From: a virus
IMG/VR virus record: IMGVR_UViG_3300032829_000022
Coordinates: 1-40,870 of that record
Length of the DNA: 40,870 bases
Reading direction: 5' to 3' (one strand)
Part shown: positions 17,176 to 25,260 of the stretch, piece by piece
Layout: each line of letters begins with the position of its first letter
How positions within the stretch are numbered: the stretch's first letter is position 1
Program-made: the position numbers and the translations under genes
Notes under the pieces: generated by a model
The model's database searches: none
What the model was told of the DNA's origin: nothing
What the model saw: the letters and a program-made list of their open reading frames with translations, nothing else

Positions 17176-18084
17176 CTACTCTTTGAAGTAGTCAGGACCA
17201 ACCATCTTAGCCCATTTCGTTTCGGCCTCTTTCTTGGATACCCCTGGCCCTGCCCAAGCTACCGCCATAGCACTTTCCTCCCTTGTTAAGGCTCTGGCCT
17301 TTGGCGTGGCCCCACCGCCCGTGCTGGTCTTTCCAAACCCGACGAAGCGCCCCCTCTCCGCGTCGGATGGTGGTGCAGCTTTTCGAGGACGGACGTTCAT
17401 GTCTTCCGCCGCTTGGGTCAATGCTGCTCGATGGGCGGCAATTTCGTTGAACGGCTTCCGTTCTGCCATAGCTTTCGCCTGCTGCTGAAGGAAAAGGCCC
17501 TTCGCGTAATTGGCTACAGCCGGGCCAGCACTGAGGACATCGGAGAACTCCGTCCGCAACATGGCAATCTCGGGAGGGTCTTGCGGTGGGTGTGCTTGCT
17601 GCCATTGTTCGTGCATCTCACGCGCACGTTGCGAGGCCTTCAGGTCAACGGCCTGCTCATCAAGGTCGTAGTATTCCTTCCGGTAGCCTTCGAGGTCAGC
17701 AGCGTTTGCCCGAGACATCAGGTTGACGAGTTGTTCCTGGCGCTCTCGAATCTTGCGGAACTCGTTCTGCACAGGGGCCTGCTGGACTGGTACCTGCTGC
17801 TGGATTGGGGCCTGCCGCGGCTGACTGATCGCAGCTTGGATCGCCGCCAGAGTGTCCATGAGCGGCTTCTGACGCTCATCGATTAGCTTTGCCGTTCTCT
17901 CGGCGAATTCCCGATCTCGACGTTGCTTTCGAGTCTCGGTCGACACCTCGACCGTCGTCTTCCCTTCATGCTCGCCTACGTTGACCTCAGGTTCGTCATC
18001 GGGCGCCTGTTGGGTCTGGGAACCTTCTGCGCTTTCTTCGGCTTCGGTATCCTCGTCGACTCGTTCTTCTCGTTGTTTGGACAT
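17176..18084 (-). CDS. Scaffolding protein
   Basis: A 302-residue highly charged protein. The ATG at 18084 has AAGGAG six bases upstream; a GTG at 18090 overlaps that site and is less likely. Residues 1-45 are very acidic, and about 50-200 are helical and Gln/Arg/Glu-rich with coiled-coil character. The C-terminus is basic and conserved-looking (RGRFVGFGKTSTGG...AKMVGPDYFKE), the part that would contact capsid. Position between portal-side genes and capsid, plus composition, support scaffold. Confidence 0.65.
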   Translation of the reverse strand: MSKQREERVDEDTEAEESAEGSQTQQAPDDEPEVNVGEHEGKTTVEVSTETRKQRRDREFAERTAKLIDERQKPLMDTLAAIQAAISQPRQAPIQQQVPVQQAPVQNEFRKIRERQEQLVNLMSRANAADLEGYRKEYYDLDEQAVDLKASQRAREMHEQWQQAHPPQDPPEIAMLRTEFSDVLSAGPAVANYAKGLFLQQQAKAMAERKPFNEIAAHRAALTQAAEDMNVRPRKAAPPSDAERGRFVGFGKTSTGGGATPKARALTREESAMAVAWAGPGVSKKEAETKWAKMVGPDYFKE

Positions 18085-18093
18085 GGCCACTCC

Positions 18094-18603
18094 TTAGATG
18101 TCGTCTGGGAACTGTGTTGGGTCTACCCGCATTCCTGTGCCAGAAATGCCTTGGTAGACGTGCTTGCTATTGATTCGCGTGAGGACTAGGGACTTCTCTT
18201 CCCAAACGCGGTTAATGATGTCCTCTGACAGGACAATGTCGCCTATGTTCATGAAGGCGAACTCGATGGGCTGGCCATTCTTGTGCTTCCCAACCTCGTA
18301 TCGATAGAACACATTGGGAGACATCCAGATTAGCTCTCCAACCTCCATTCCATTATCGCGAAGGATGTCCATCGCGCGGAGTCCAGCGGAGACGATAATC
18401 CCGCGTGGGCTACGTTTCTGGTCGGTCGACTTCCTGTTATCAGGCTTCGCGATTAGGCCACCTTTGATGAAGGTGTCGCTAGCCGCCGCGGAGTCTGGAA
18501 GCTGGTACACGAGAACTCGCTCGAATTGAGCCTCCCCAGGCCAAGGTGGGATATCGAACTCGTTCACACGCCGCTGAAGAAGACTAGTTGCGTCGGTTGG
18601 CAT
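18094..18603 (-). CDS. GroES (Cpn10)-like assembly protein
   Basis: A 169-residue protein whose core (about 27-140) reads like a co-chaperonin fold: FERVLVYQLPD, KGGLIAKPD, then SPRGIIVSAGLRAMDILRDNGMEVGE and a final NIGDIVLSEDII. In GroES the equivalents are the RVIVKR strand, the GGIVL mobile-loop flank, RGEVLAVGNG, and the ESDILAIV C-terminal strand. Phages such as T4 supply their own co-chaperonin for capsid folding. The C-terminal 30 residues are extra. Similarity was judged by eye, so this is a candidate. Twenty bases overlap the upstream gene. Confidence 0.5.
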   Translation of the reverse strand: MPTDATSLLQRRVNEFDIPPWPGEAQFERVLVYQLPDSAAASDTFIKGGLIAKPDNRKSTDQKRSPRGIIVSAGLRAMDILRDNGMEVGELIWMSPNVFYRYEVGKHKNGQPIEFAFMNIGDIVLSEDIINRVWEEKSLVLTRINSKHVYQGISGTGMRVDPTQFPDDI

Positions 18604-18847
18604 AAGACTGTGCTCCAGCGAAGAAGGTCAGAACTCGCCCAATGGCTTCATACATAGACGTGAACTTGAGGACCGCTAGAGAATCGCTATTTGAATCTAG
18701 AGCTTCTTCCATAAGCCCGTCCTTTAGTTGCTCCCTTGCTGCTGAGAGGGTCGTTATCAACTCGACCGTAACAGGGCTGGCGATCCAGTCCTGCACAGTC
18801 TCCTTGCCATGTTTCTCAAATATACTCGGGAATTCCTTCACATTCAT
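18584..18847 (-). CDS. Small helical protein between portal and GroES-like gene
   Basis: An 87-residue protein with AAAGGAG upstream. It is wholly helical and mildly acidic (MNVKEFPSIFEKHGKETVQD...), with no motif recognised. Its 3' end overlaps the next gene by 20 bases. The place between portal and scaffold suggests a head-assembly helper. Confidence 0.5.
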   Translation of the reverse strand: MNVKEFPSIFEKHGKETVQDWIASPVTVELITTLSAAREQLKDGLMEEALDSNSDSLAVLKFTSMYEAIGRVLTFFAGAQSYANRRN

Positions 18848-18866
18848 GGTGCACTCCTTTGGTTGG

Positions 18867-21122
18867 TTACTGCGGAAGGTTGGGATTCATCGGTGGCGGC
18901 GAGTGATGGACGCCTGGAACTACCTGCTTCTGTCCAGTCTGGACCTTGGGAGGTGGCATCGTCGGACCTCCGGAAGGCTGCTGTGGTCCCGCTCCAGGTG
19001 GCATCCCTGGCGGCATGGCGGATTGCTGGGCCACCTTCTGTGCGATCTCATCGTCGGACATGACATAGGATGACAGCTCGAAAAGACCACGGGCCTTCAG
19101 GCATTCCCTAGCAGCAGCGGCGAAAATCTCAGGCTTGAAAATCAAGGATGCGATCTGAGGCGGAACACCCTTTGTGAGAAGTCCGAGGGCATCGTCACGC
19201 TCTGAAATCTTCGCCTGGCGACTCGCGAAACTCAGGTCCGCCGAGAAGATGACATCGAAGCTGTCCTGGTATAGCGAACGCCCGATCTTAATCGGGATAG
19301 ACTTCTGCGTGACCGGGTCCACCACATCCTGAATCTGCTCGTCTGGCAGGAAGAAGTAGTCGAGGAGGGCATTGTTCTTCGCGACCTGATCGAGGCACAT
19401 GATGAACTTGGACGCGAGTACAGAGAGCTGCTGGGTGGACTGCTCTACGCGCGACTGCTGACCGCGGAATGTCTCGTCTCCATCCCGTTGACCACTGAGC
19501 ACATCTGGTGCGCTAGAGACACCGTCCGCCCCGGCCTCCGCAACCTGGATAGCCTGGAGTAGCTGGGTGTTGGCCTGGGGTGGGTTGAACTTGACGATGG
19601 CCTTCTCGACCTGATCGGGTGGTACGCCCTTGATGCGCGTGTAGGTCGACGGGTCAATATTCGTCACGCCGGGCGGGAACTGGATATTCTCGTGGATGAA
19701 TCCGCCAAGGCCAGCCGAATTGTTCAACGTAGCGTTATCGGTGAACTGGTTCTGGGCGATATTGGCCGCCATCTGGAATGGCATGAGGAGAAGGCCAACC
19801 CCAAGGCCATACGAACCATCTGGATTCTCGATACAGGTCCCGTGAGAAAAGCTCTCGATGATTTTACGCTTGCACGGTTCTGGCGGTAGAGGGTTGCCCT
19901 GATCATCCTGCTTCATCCACTGTGGCTTCACGGGAGGTGCCGGGCGCTGCTGTTGGACCTGCGCTGCGACGGCGTGAGCTTCATCCTGGGGAACATGGGG
20001 TTGCTGGAGAGTCCCTAGCAGTTGCTGCTCAAGCTGCATAGCCTGTACATACTGCTGGATGGCTTGTAGGTACTGCTGATACTCGGCAGTCTGCTGCTGG
20101 AGGCGTGCCTTGTCCACCGGATCGTCGTAGTAGCGGCTATAGAGCGCTAGAAGGGTCCGTGTCTTAACGTCCACGACGGCGCGAATAGGCATCTCATCTT
20201 CCTGATAGGGGAGCGTCGCCCACCCGTGGTATTCGAGGAGGCAATAGGGAGCATCGGAGGTCGACTCGGTCCTGTCTACGCCCTCGAACTTGTCGACGGC
20301 GTCCTTGATGACTTCCTCGACCTCGCTCTCGAACGTCCCATCGCTCTTGATAACTTGATCGACCTGGGCATAGAATCCATCCTTCTGCCGACGGATCAAG
20401 TCTCTCTTATATGGGAACAGGACCCGCGTCTTGCGGGGAACATCCGACATGTCGGCGGCCGAGGTCTTCCTGGTGTAGGGAAAGACGAACTCTTCCGTGC
20501 TTAGCGCCTCATGTCGGTTGCAGTTGTTGTCCTGGTCTCGGTAGCTGTAGAAAACGCAGTCCCCGTGAAGAAAGAAGTCGATCAGCGCCCGGTGGACCTG
20601 GACGGGAAAGTCGGCGATCTGTTTGCGCAACTCCCAGTTTTGGTGCTTTGTGATGATGTCGGCCCGGTCTTCGCCGAGTCGCGAGCTGGCCTGGGCGGAA
20701 AACACAGGTTGGCCCTGTTGGAAAATCTGCGAGAACACGCGGGTAACCAGTCTGAGCGTGCGAGTGAGAAGGATAGGGTTGTGCATGTTCGCACAGTCGC
20801 GGAACGATCCTGTCTTGGGCGCCAAGTCGCCAAGCCATAGCTTGAGGCGCTCCTCTCGCTTTTTCACCCAATCGCTGCGCCCGTCCCAGTCCTCGTTGAA
20901 GTGCTTCACAACCTGTTCGGGCATGGTCTTCTCTACGTATGCCTGAATCTTTGGATCTGTCTGGCCCTTCTCAAGCAAGAAAGGGACGAGGTTCACTTCC
21001 GTGTCTGGCAGGTCGAGCGTAGGTTGCTCCTGCGGGGTCTCTTTCGCTGGCTCCGTGCTGTCCTCCTGTGGTGTCTCAGGTTCCTGGGTGGCAGATGGCT
21101 GCTGTTCTTCGTCTTTTGTCAT
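18867..21122 (-). CDS. Portal protein
   Basis: A 751-residue protein beginning at the ATG that overlaps the terminase stop (ATGA at 21119-21122). The length is close to the P22 portal (725). The acidic, Pro/Gln-rich N-terminus is followed by the portal core (NEDWDGRSDWVKKREERLKLW, DCANMHNPILLTRTLRLVTRV), a Gln-rich insertion near 350-400, and the wing/stem region (LLLMPFQMAANIAQNQFTDN). The Pro/Gly-rich tail may form an extended barrel. It forms the dodecameric DNA channel that contacts the terminase; adjacency to terL is the standard arrangement. Confidence 0.85.
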   Translation of the reverse strand: MTKDEEQQPSATQEPETPQEDSTEPAKETPQEQPTLDLPDTEVNLVPFLLEKGQTDPKIQAYVEKTMPEQVVKHFNEDWDGRSDWVKKREERLKLWLGDLAPKTGSFRDCANMHNPILLTRTLRLVTRVFSQIFQQGQPVFSAQASSRLGEDRADIITKHQNWELRKQIADFPVQVHRALIDFFLHGDCVFYSYRDQDNNCNRHEALSTEEFVFPYTRKTSAADMSDVPRKTRVLFPYKRDLIRRQKDGFYAQVDQVIKSDGTFESEVEEVIKDAVDKFEGVDRTESTSDAPYCLLEYHGWATLPYQEDEMPIRAVVDVKTRTLLALYSRYYDDPVDKARLQQQTAEYQQYLQAIQQYVQAMQLEQQLLGTLQQPHVPQDEAHAVAAQVQQQRPAPPVKPQWMKQDDQGNPLPPEPCKRKIIESFSHGTCIENPDGSYGLGVGLLLMPFQMAANIAQNQFTDNATLNNSAGLGGFIHENIQFPPGVTNIDPSTYTRIKGVPPDQVEKAIVKFNPPQANTQLLQAIQVAEAGADGVSSAPDVLSGQRDGDETFRGQQSRVEQSTQQLSVLASKFIMCLDQVAKNNALLDYFFLPDEQIQDVVDPVTQKSIPIKIGRSLYQDSFDVIFSADLSFASRQAKISERDDALGLLTKGVPPQIASLIFKPEIFAAAARECLKARGLFELSSYVMSDDEIAQKVAQQSAMPPGMPPGAGPQQPSGGPTMPPPKVQTGQKQVVPGVHHSPPPMNPNLPQ

Positions 21123-23743
21123 GAGCCGTAACCCCACTTTCCTTGCCGCCTATTTCGAGCAGCGGCTAGTTCGTCTTCGTCGTCATCATCAGAGCGTGGA
21201 ACACGTGCCTTGTCAGCGGCTGGTAGCGCATCCATCACCATGTACATGATCGTTTCGAGCCAGTGCCCGTTCCCGTCTTTGAGAGGAAGCTCCGGGTCAC
21301 TCGGGTCCGCGATGATAAGCGGCATGATGCGCTGTAGGTGATGGCAGGTATCGAATGCTCGGAAGGCTGGGCTTGCGCCGACGCGAGTCGGAACATCGCT
21401 GAGCCGGCGGATCAGCTCCTGCACCGCCTGGGCTCGGTTCTTGACACTCTTGGACCAGTAGACACCTTCCTTTGCCATCGTCTGCTCGATGGTGGGTCCG
21501 ACTCCACCCTGATTCACTGAGATTTGGTAGTCGGCCGGCCCACTCAGCTTCGAGCAGTTACGCTTCTCGTCCCACTCGCCGTGTTCCTTCTCGCACTTCT
21601 TGATGGCAAGGGCCACCATCTGCGCATCCTTGCGCTCTCGGTCTGGTACGTTGTGGTTGAAGGTAAGCTCTCGATAGACCACGATGTCGTCATCCGGGTT
21701 CTTCGCATAGTAATACACCACACAAGCCCGTTTGTATCCCCAGTCCATCGCACGAGCTCGCGGCCAGTCCTTTGGAATGCCGTTCGCCATCCTGCATTCC
21801 TCGCAGGTTGACTTCCCATGCTTACACGTGAATGGCTTCACGATATGGGCATCCTTGCGCCACAAGGAAGAGAAGAAGGCATTCTCGACTACGTCCCAGT
21901 TGCCAAAAAGGCGAGCTTCGACGATGTGGCGAGGCTTGGTGCGAAGATCGATTTCCGTCTCGCGAGCTAGCGTCTTGTTCGGATTGTCGGTGAGGAATGC
22001 TGGAATGAAGATGCGTGTGCGGGTCTCCTGCGTGCCATCGAACATGGTCACGGTCTCGCTAAGTAGCTTGCGCCCACTCGGGCATGGGTCGACGTAGCGC
22101 TCCTTCACCCATACGCCCTCGGCTGGAGCATCGGGATTGGTCGCCAGGCAGATGCGGCGCTTAGCCTCTAGGACATGATCTTCTGAGCGAAGGCGCGCGG
22201 TGATTCGATCGAACTGTTCCTTCGTGAATTGCACAGATTCATCGAATGAAATATGGCAATTCGTATTCACGACTCCGAATCGTGTGATATAGTGATTCAC
22301 ATCTTCAACGGTGAGGTCGCATGTCTCGGCCCATCCATGGAATTGAACCTTCGCTTCCACTATACGGACGTCCTCTGTCGCCTGTCGGGTGTGATGTAAG
22401 TAGAAGTGTTGGTAGGACGGTCGTCTATGGACCATATCGCTATGAATATTGCCCAGAGCATCCCGATGCGAACCTATGGGGCTACTGTTTCCAGCATCGT
22501 CTGGTTGCTGAAGCTGTAGTAGGTCGCTATCTTGAGAAATCAGAGAGGGTGCATCACGGAGACGGGAACAAGCTGAACAACGTCCCGTGGAATCTCTGGC
22601 TATTTCAGAACCAATCAGATCACATGAAGTTCCACAGGAAAGGATGTCCAAGGTATTCCGAGGAATTGATTCGTAGGCTATCCCTACTAGCGCTAGACGC
22701 TCGCGTATCGATGCCTCAAGCATCTGCCCAGCTTGGAGTGAGCCAGTCGACCCTCCAGGCAATGCTAAGAATTCATGCGATTCAATGGGTCTCTCCCGCA
22801 AAGTCCCATCTGACAGATACGATGGTTCGTGAAGCGCTAGAGGGAAGGACAACACTGGAAGCTGCGAAAACCCTAGGTGTGAACCATCAGACTTTGCGAA
22901 ACCTCTTTCCCTATCTATTGAAGAAACGCGTTTCGCCCGGCATTCTGAATGCCCACAAAGAGCTGATTCATAGTCTAGCCACGAAAGTTCGGTCAAAAGA
23001 GATCGCGAACCAGCTGGGGGTTCATCCGGAGACTGTACGTAAGGCGATTGGTATCTGGAAGAGACAAGAACCGGATGCGTGGTCGGATGTATCTGCCTTC
23101 CAATTGATCCGTCCGGAAGGGGGAAGGAAACCTCGACGCAAGGACGATTTCCAGTCCGATGAACATAGATAACGCGTCGCGGACCTTCTAACGTCGTAAC
23201 GAATTCACCTTCTCGTATGTGGCGAATCTGGCGGTATTCTCCAGAAGCCATTAGGACTTCAGTGGTTTCCTCTACGCAATATTCCGAACTATCGTATTGG
23301 CGCCAGTCATCGTCCTTCTGGCAATGGCCGAATTGCCATTTGTAACCACACGTGAATGTGATCATGTAGTTCTTCGGGTTGTAGACGGCGCCAGGGTCCA
23401 CCTTGTAGACGAAGTCGAGCACCTTCGAGATGGTCTGAAGTAGCATCGGGAAGGTGCGGCGAAGATGTAGCGCCCATCCCTTGGACTTCCACTTCTCTCC
23501 GCGCTTGAGCGCTTCGAGGTAGCGAGAATGCTCGCCGGGCGACCCAAGCCAGTCGTAGACCTGGGTCATGATGGGGTCCCAGCGGAGCCACCATGTCTTC
23601 CCGCAGTTCTGCGTACCACCATATAGAATCTCGCGAGCGCGGCAGTTGTGGGCCTCACGTTGGACGGCGGACGGGGTATATAGAACTTGTTCTGCGCTCA
23701 CGGCGCGACTGTCCTCGCGAGTGGTCACTCTGGCTGCCACCAT
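21119..23743 (-). CDS. terL: Terminase large subunit precursor with intein
   Basis: An 874-residue precursor; removal of the 340-residue intein leaves a 534-residue TerL. Walker A is YGGTQNCGKT (residues 41-50). The intein (156-495) interrupts just before Walker B, and the spliced junction reads SSEY-CHISFDES with catalytic Asp501-Glu502. A nuclease-domain acidic motif follows at AMDWGY (Asp667), with another likely at GPADYQ (Asp738). TerL packages DNA through the portal encoded next. The ATG at 23743 overlaps the upstream gene by 19 bases; a GTG at 23728 (GTGA overlap) is an equally good start. Confidence 0.9.
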   Translation of the reverse strand: MVAARVTTREDSRAVSAEQVLYTPSAVQREAHNCRAREILYGGTQNCGKTWWLRWDPIMTQVYDWLGSPGEHSRYLEALKRGEKWKSKGWALHLRRTFPMLLQTISKVLDFVYKVDPGAVYNPKNYMITFTCGYKWQFGHCQKDDDWRQYDSSEYCVEETTEVLMASGEYRQIRHIREGEFVTTLEGPRRVIYVHRTGNRPCVEVSFPLPDGSIGRQIHPTTHPVLVSSRYQSPYVQSPDEPPAGSRSLLTELSWLDYESALCGHSECRAKRVSSIDRERGFAKSDGSHLGFSQLPVLSFPLALHEPSYLSDGTLRERPIESHEFLALPGGSTGSLQAGQMLEASIRERLALVGIAYESIPRNTLDILSCGTSCDLIGSEIARDSTGRCSACSRLRDAPSLISQDSDLLQLQQPDDAGNSSPIGSHRDALGNIHSDMVHRRPSYQHFYLHHTRQATEDVRIVEAKVQFHGWAETCDLTVEDVNHYITRFGVVNTNCHISFDESVQFTKEQFDRITARLRSEDHVLEAKRRICLATNPDAPAEGVWVKERYVDPCPSGRKLLSETVTMFDGTQETRTRIFIPAFLTDNPNKTLARETEIDLRTKPRHIVEARLFGNWDVVENAFFSSLWRKDAHIVKPFTCKHGKSTCEECRMANGIPKDWPRARAMDWGYKRACVVYYYAKNPDDDIVVYRELTFNHNVPDRERKDAQMVALAIKKCEKEHGEWDEKRNCSKLSGPADYQISVNQGGVGPTIEQTMAKEGVYWSKSVKNRAQAVQELIRRLSDVPTRVGASPAFRAFDTCHHLQRIMPLIIADPSDPELPLKDGNGHWLETIMYMVMDALPAADKARVPRSDDDDEDELAAARNRRQGKWGYGS
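22266..22293 (+). promoter_or_regulatory. Candidate sigma70 promoter for the antisense endonuclease
   Basis: TTCACG (22266-22271), a 16-base spacer, then TATAGT (22288-22293) preceded by TG at 22285-22286, an extended -10. It points rightward, ends 27 bases before the HNH gene ATG, and lies opposite the intein block F/G codons. This is motif evidence only. Confidence 0.45.
22321..23172 (+). CDS. HNH homing endonuclease encoded antisense within the terL intein
   Basis: A 283-residue protein. The HNH core is at residues 58-105: QHRLVAEAVVG, then RVHHGDGNKLNNVPWNLWLF (His78/79, Asn83, Asn87, Asn91) and DHMKFH (His101), typical of phage HNH_3 endonucleases. Three helix-turn-helix units follow (about 112-150, 164-200, 213-247), each with the ALGV/TLGV/QLGV-type turn (AQLGVSQSTLQ, KTLGVNHQTLR, NQLGVHPETVR), as in free-standing homing enzymes. 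GGTGAGG precedes the ATG. The gene lies wholly inside the intein but runs opposite to terL, so both strands are open for 852 bp. It probably cuts intein-less terL alleles. Confidence 0.85.
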   Translation: MSRPIHGIEPSLPLYGRPLSPVGCDVSRSVGRTVVYGPYRYEYCPEHPDANLWGYCFQHRLVAEAVVGRYLEKSERVHHGDGNKLNNVPWNLWLFQNQSDHMKFHRKGCPRYSEELIRRLSLLALDARVSMPQASAQLGVSQSTLQAMLRIHAIQWVSPAKSHLTDTMVREALEGRTTLEAAKTLGVNHQTLRNLFPYLLKKRVSPGILNAHKELIHSLATKVRSKEIANQLGVHPETVRKAIGIWKRQEPDAWSDVSAFQLIRPEGGRKPRRKDDFQSDEHR

Positions 23744-25260
23744 GATGCAGAAGTTCTTGCGAGTAGGGGGGTATTCAAACTTCCGCCATCGATATAGACC
23801 GTAACTGGCGTGATAGAGTCCGTGTAGACGAAAAAACGAATTCTGATTCCGGGTGGCGAGTTACAGGTAAGGGAATGCCGATTCTTCCACAGGTCCTGCT
23901 CTGGAAGAATCGGAAACGTATACAGTACACCACCGACGTCTGGAACAGTCGATGTCGAATATGGGATGGCGTGATCCTGCTCCATTGTCCCGTCTGCCAT
24001 CTCACGCGATTCCCCAATATTGGCACAAGCATCGTAGTTGTAATAATAATCAAGCTCGGCACGGAGATAGGTTGGCGCTGCCAGAGACGATACCCAGGCT
24101 CGCATATACAGCGACCATTGACCCCCAGGCCAGAAAAATCCCTCATCAAATTCCGTATTAACGGTAAATGCTGTCATCTCGACGACGTTGCTACTATTGG
24201 TAATTGCTGGAGAACCGAACGCTCCATGGCACCTGGCCGGACCTGCAACGAATTCTCCATATTCTATTGTAGGGACCAATGTTATTGTTGGATCGCCGCA
24301 TAGATAGATTTCAAAGCGACCAGCCGCGTTTGTCGGGATTCCAACGGTAACGTTCGTTCCCTGGCTCGTGGTCGTGGCGGTGGCAATGGAGGTTGTCGTG
24401 TAACTGCCTATGCCCGTCCCGGTTCCGGTTCCGCTGACAGTAGCTGTTGCGCTCGCCGTGAGGGTAGATGTTCCGGTCCCGAGTAGGGTCAGTGAGCTAC
24501 TTCCCGTTGCCGTGTAGGAAGCTGTCCCGGTCTGGGTGATCGTCGCGGTGATGACCTGCAATCCGGTCCCTGTCGTGGTCATGGTTTTGGCCCAAGTCCC
24601 GGTGCCGGCCGCGGTAGCTGTGGTAGTCCACGTGGTCGTATTGTACGTCCTGACAGTCTGGGATACGGTGTCCGATGTCGTGGCAGTGGTCGTCGTGGTG
24701 GCGGTGGTCGTCCCGGTAAAAGAACCACTGGGCTGGCTGGTGGAAGTCCCCGTGATAGTGATCGTGCCTGTCTCGGTGACAGTAGTGGCTGCCATTACGG
24801 TGCCGGTCCAAGTCGCTACCCCGGTAGTGGTAAAAGAGGAAGGAATCGTCACCACGACGGCAAACGTCTGGGTCCTCACGGTTGTGCCGCTTGCAGTTCC
24901 ATAAACCGTGACGGTGTTGGTCTGCACCTGGCCAGAGAAGGTACCCGTATAGGAGGCGCTGGCGGTTGCTGTAGAGCTGGCTGTCATGGTCCCTGTTCCG
25001 CTGCCTGTTCCGGTGCCGGTCCCAGTGCCGGTCCCAGTGCCGGTGATCATCGCAGTGCTGGTATTTGTCACCGTGTTGGTTCCCTGAAAGTAGACGCCAT
25101 TCGCGCCGTTTATGGTGACTAGTGGAACCTGTGCTGGGCATAGCTTTCCGCTTGAGCTTGAGCATACGTAGGCATAGCCCACGACCGTATCGGCATAGGC
25201 TGGACCTGCCAGAAAGAAGACAATAGACCATCCGATCCAAGCTGCTAGAAGTTGTCTCAT
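23725..25260 (-). CDS. Secreted Thr/Gly-rich repeat protein
   Basis: A 511-residue protein begun at the ATG at 25260, which overlaps the upstream stop (ATGA) and has AGGAGGT seven bases before. A Sec signal peptide is clear: MRQLLAAW..WSIVFFLAGPAYA, then DTVVG. Residues about 65-310 are Thr/Gly/Ser/Ala/Val low complexity (runs of TGTGTG and TxTxT), followed by a beta-rich domain with several Cys and aromatic residues (about 320-500). A signal peptide is unusual in a virion operon. It may be displayed on the infected cell, or be a fibre with a signal-like N-terminus. Family not recognised. Confidence 0.6.
   Translation of the reverse strand: MRQLLAAWIGWSIVFFLAGPAYADTVVGYAYVCSSSSGKLCPAQVPLVTINGANGVYFQGTNTVTNTSTAMITGTGTGTGTGTGTGSGTGTMTASSTATASASYTGTFSGQVQTNTVTVYGTASGTTVRTQTFAVVVTIPSSFTTTGVATWTGTVMAATTVTETGTITITGTSTSQPSGSFTGTTTATTTTTATTSDTVSQTVRTYNTTTWTTTATAAGTGTWAKTMTTTGTGLQVITATITQTGTASYTATGSSSLTLLGTGTSTLTASATATVSGTGTGTGIGSYTTTSIATATTTSQGTNVTVGIPTNAAGRFEIYLCGDPTITLVPTIEYGEFVAGPARCHGAFGSPAITNSSNVVEMTAFTVNTEFDEGFFWPGGQWSLYMRAWVSSLAAPTYLRAELDYYYNYDACANIGESREMADGTMEQDHAIPYSTSTVPDVGGVLYTFPILPEQDLWKNRHSLTCNSPPGIRIRFFVYTDSITPVTVYIDGGSLNTPLLARTSASWWQPE
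25013..25047 (-). repeat. 12-bp tandem repeat in the Thr/Gly-rich gene
   Basis: GTGCCGGTCCCA is repeated nearly three times (25013-25024, 25025-25036, partial from 25037), coding TGTG units. It marks slippage-prone DNA within the secreted protein gene. Confidence 0.75.

Larger units (their letters stand above)
22259..23278 (-). other. Intein coding region inside terL
   Basis: It encodes 340 residues. The N-terminal Cys156 begins block A (CVEETTEVLMASGEYRQIRH), and block B is HPTTHPVLV near 219-227. Block F is CDLTVEDVNHYITRFG (475-490), block G ends VVNTN with Asn495, and the +1 extein residue is Cys496. These are the splicing elements of a Hint domain. The usual penultimate His of block G is Thr494 here, a tolerated but less common change. 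No LAGLIDADG motif is coded in sense. The middle (about 230-455) is unlike any intein endonuclease because it is antisense to the HNH gene at 22321-23172. Confidence 0.88.

Noticed and set aside
24497-25240. 247-codon minus-strand frame rich in His, Asp and Arg
   Set aside because: It is a shifted reading of the Thr/Gly repeat gene; repeated DNA keeps several frames open.
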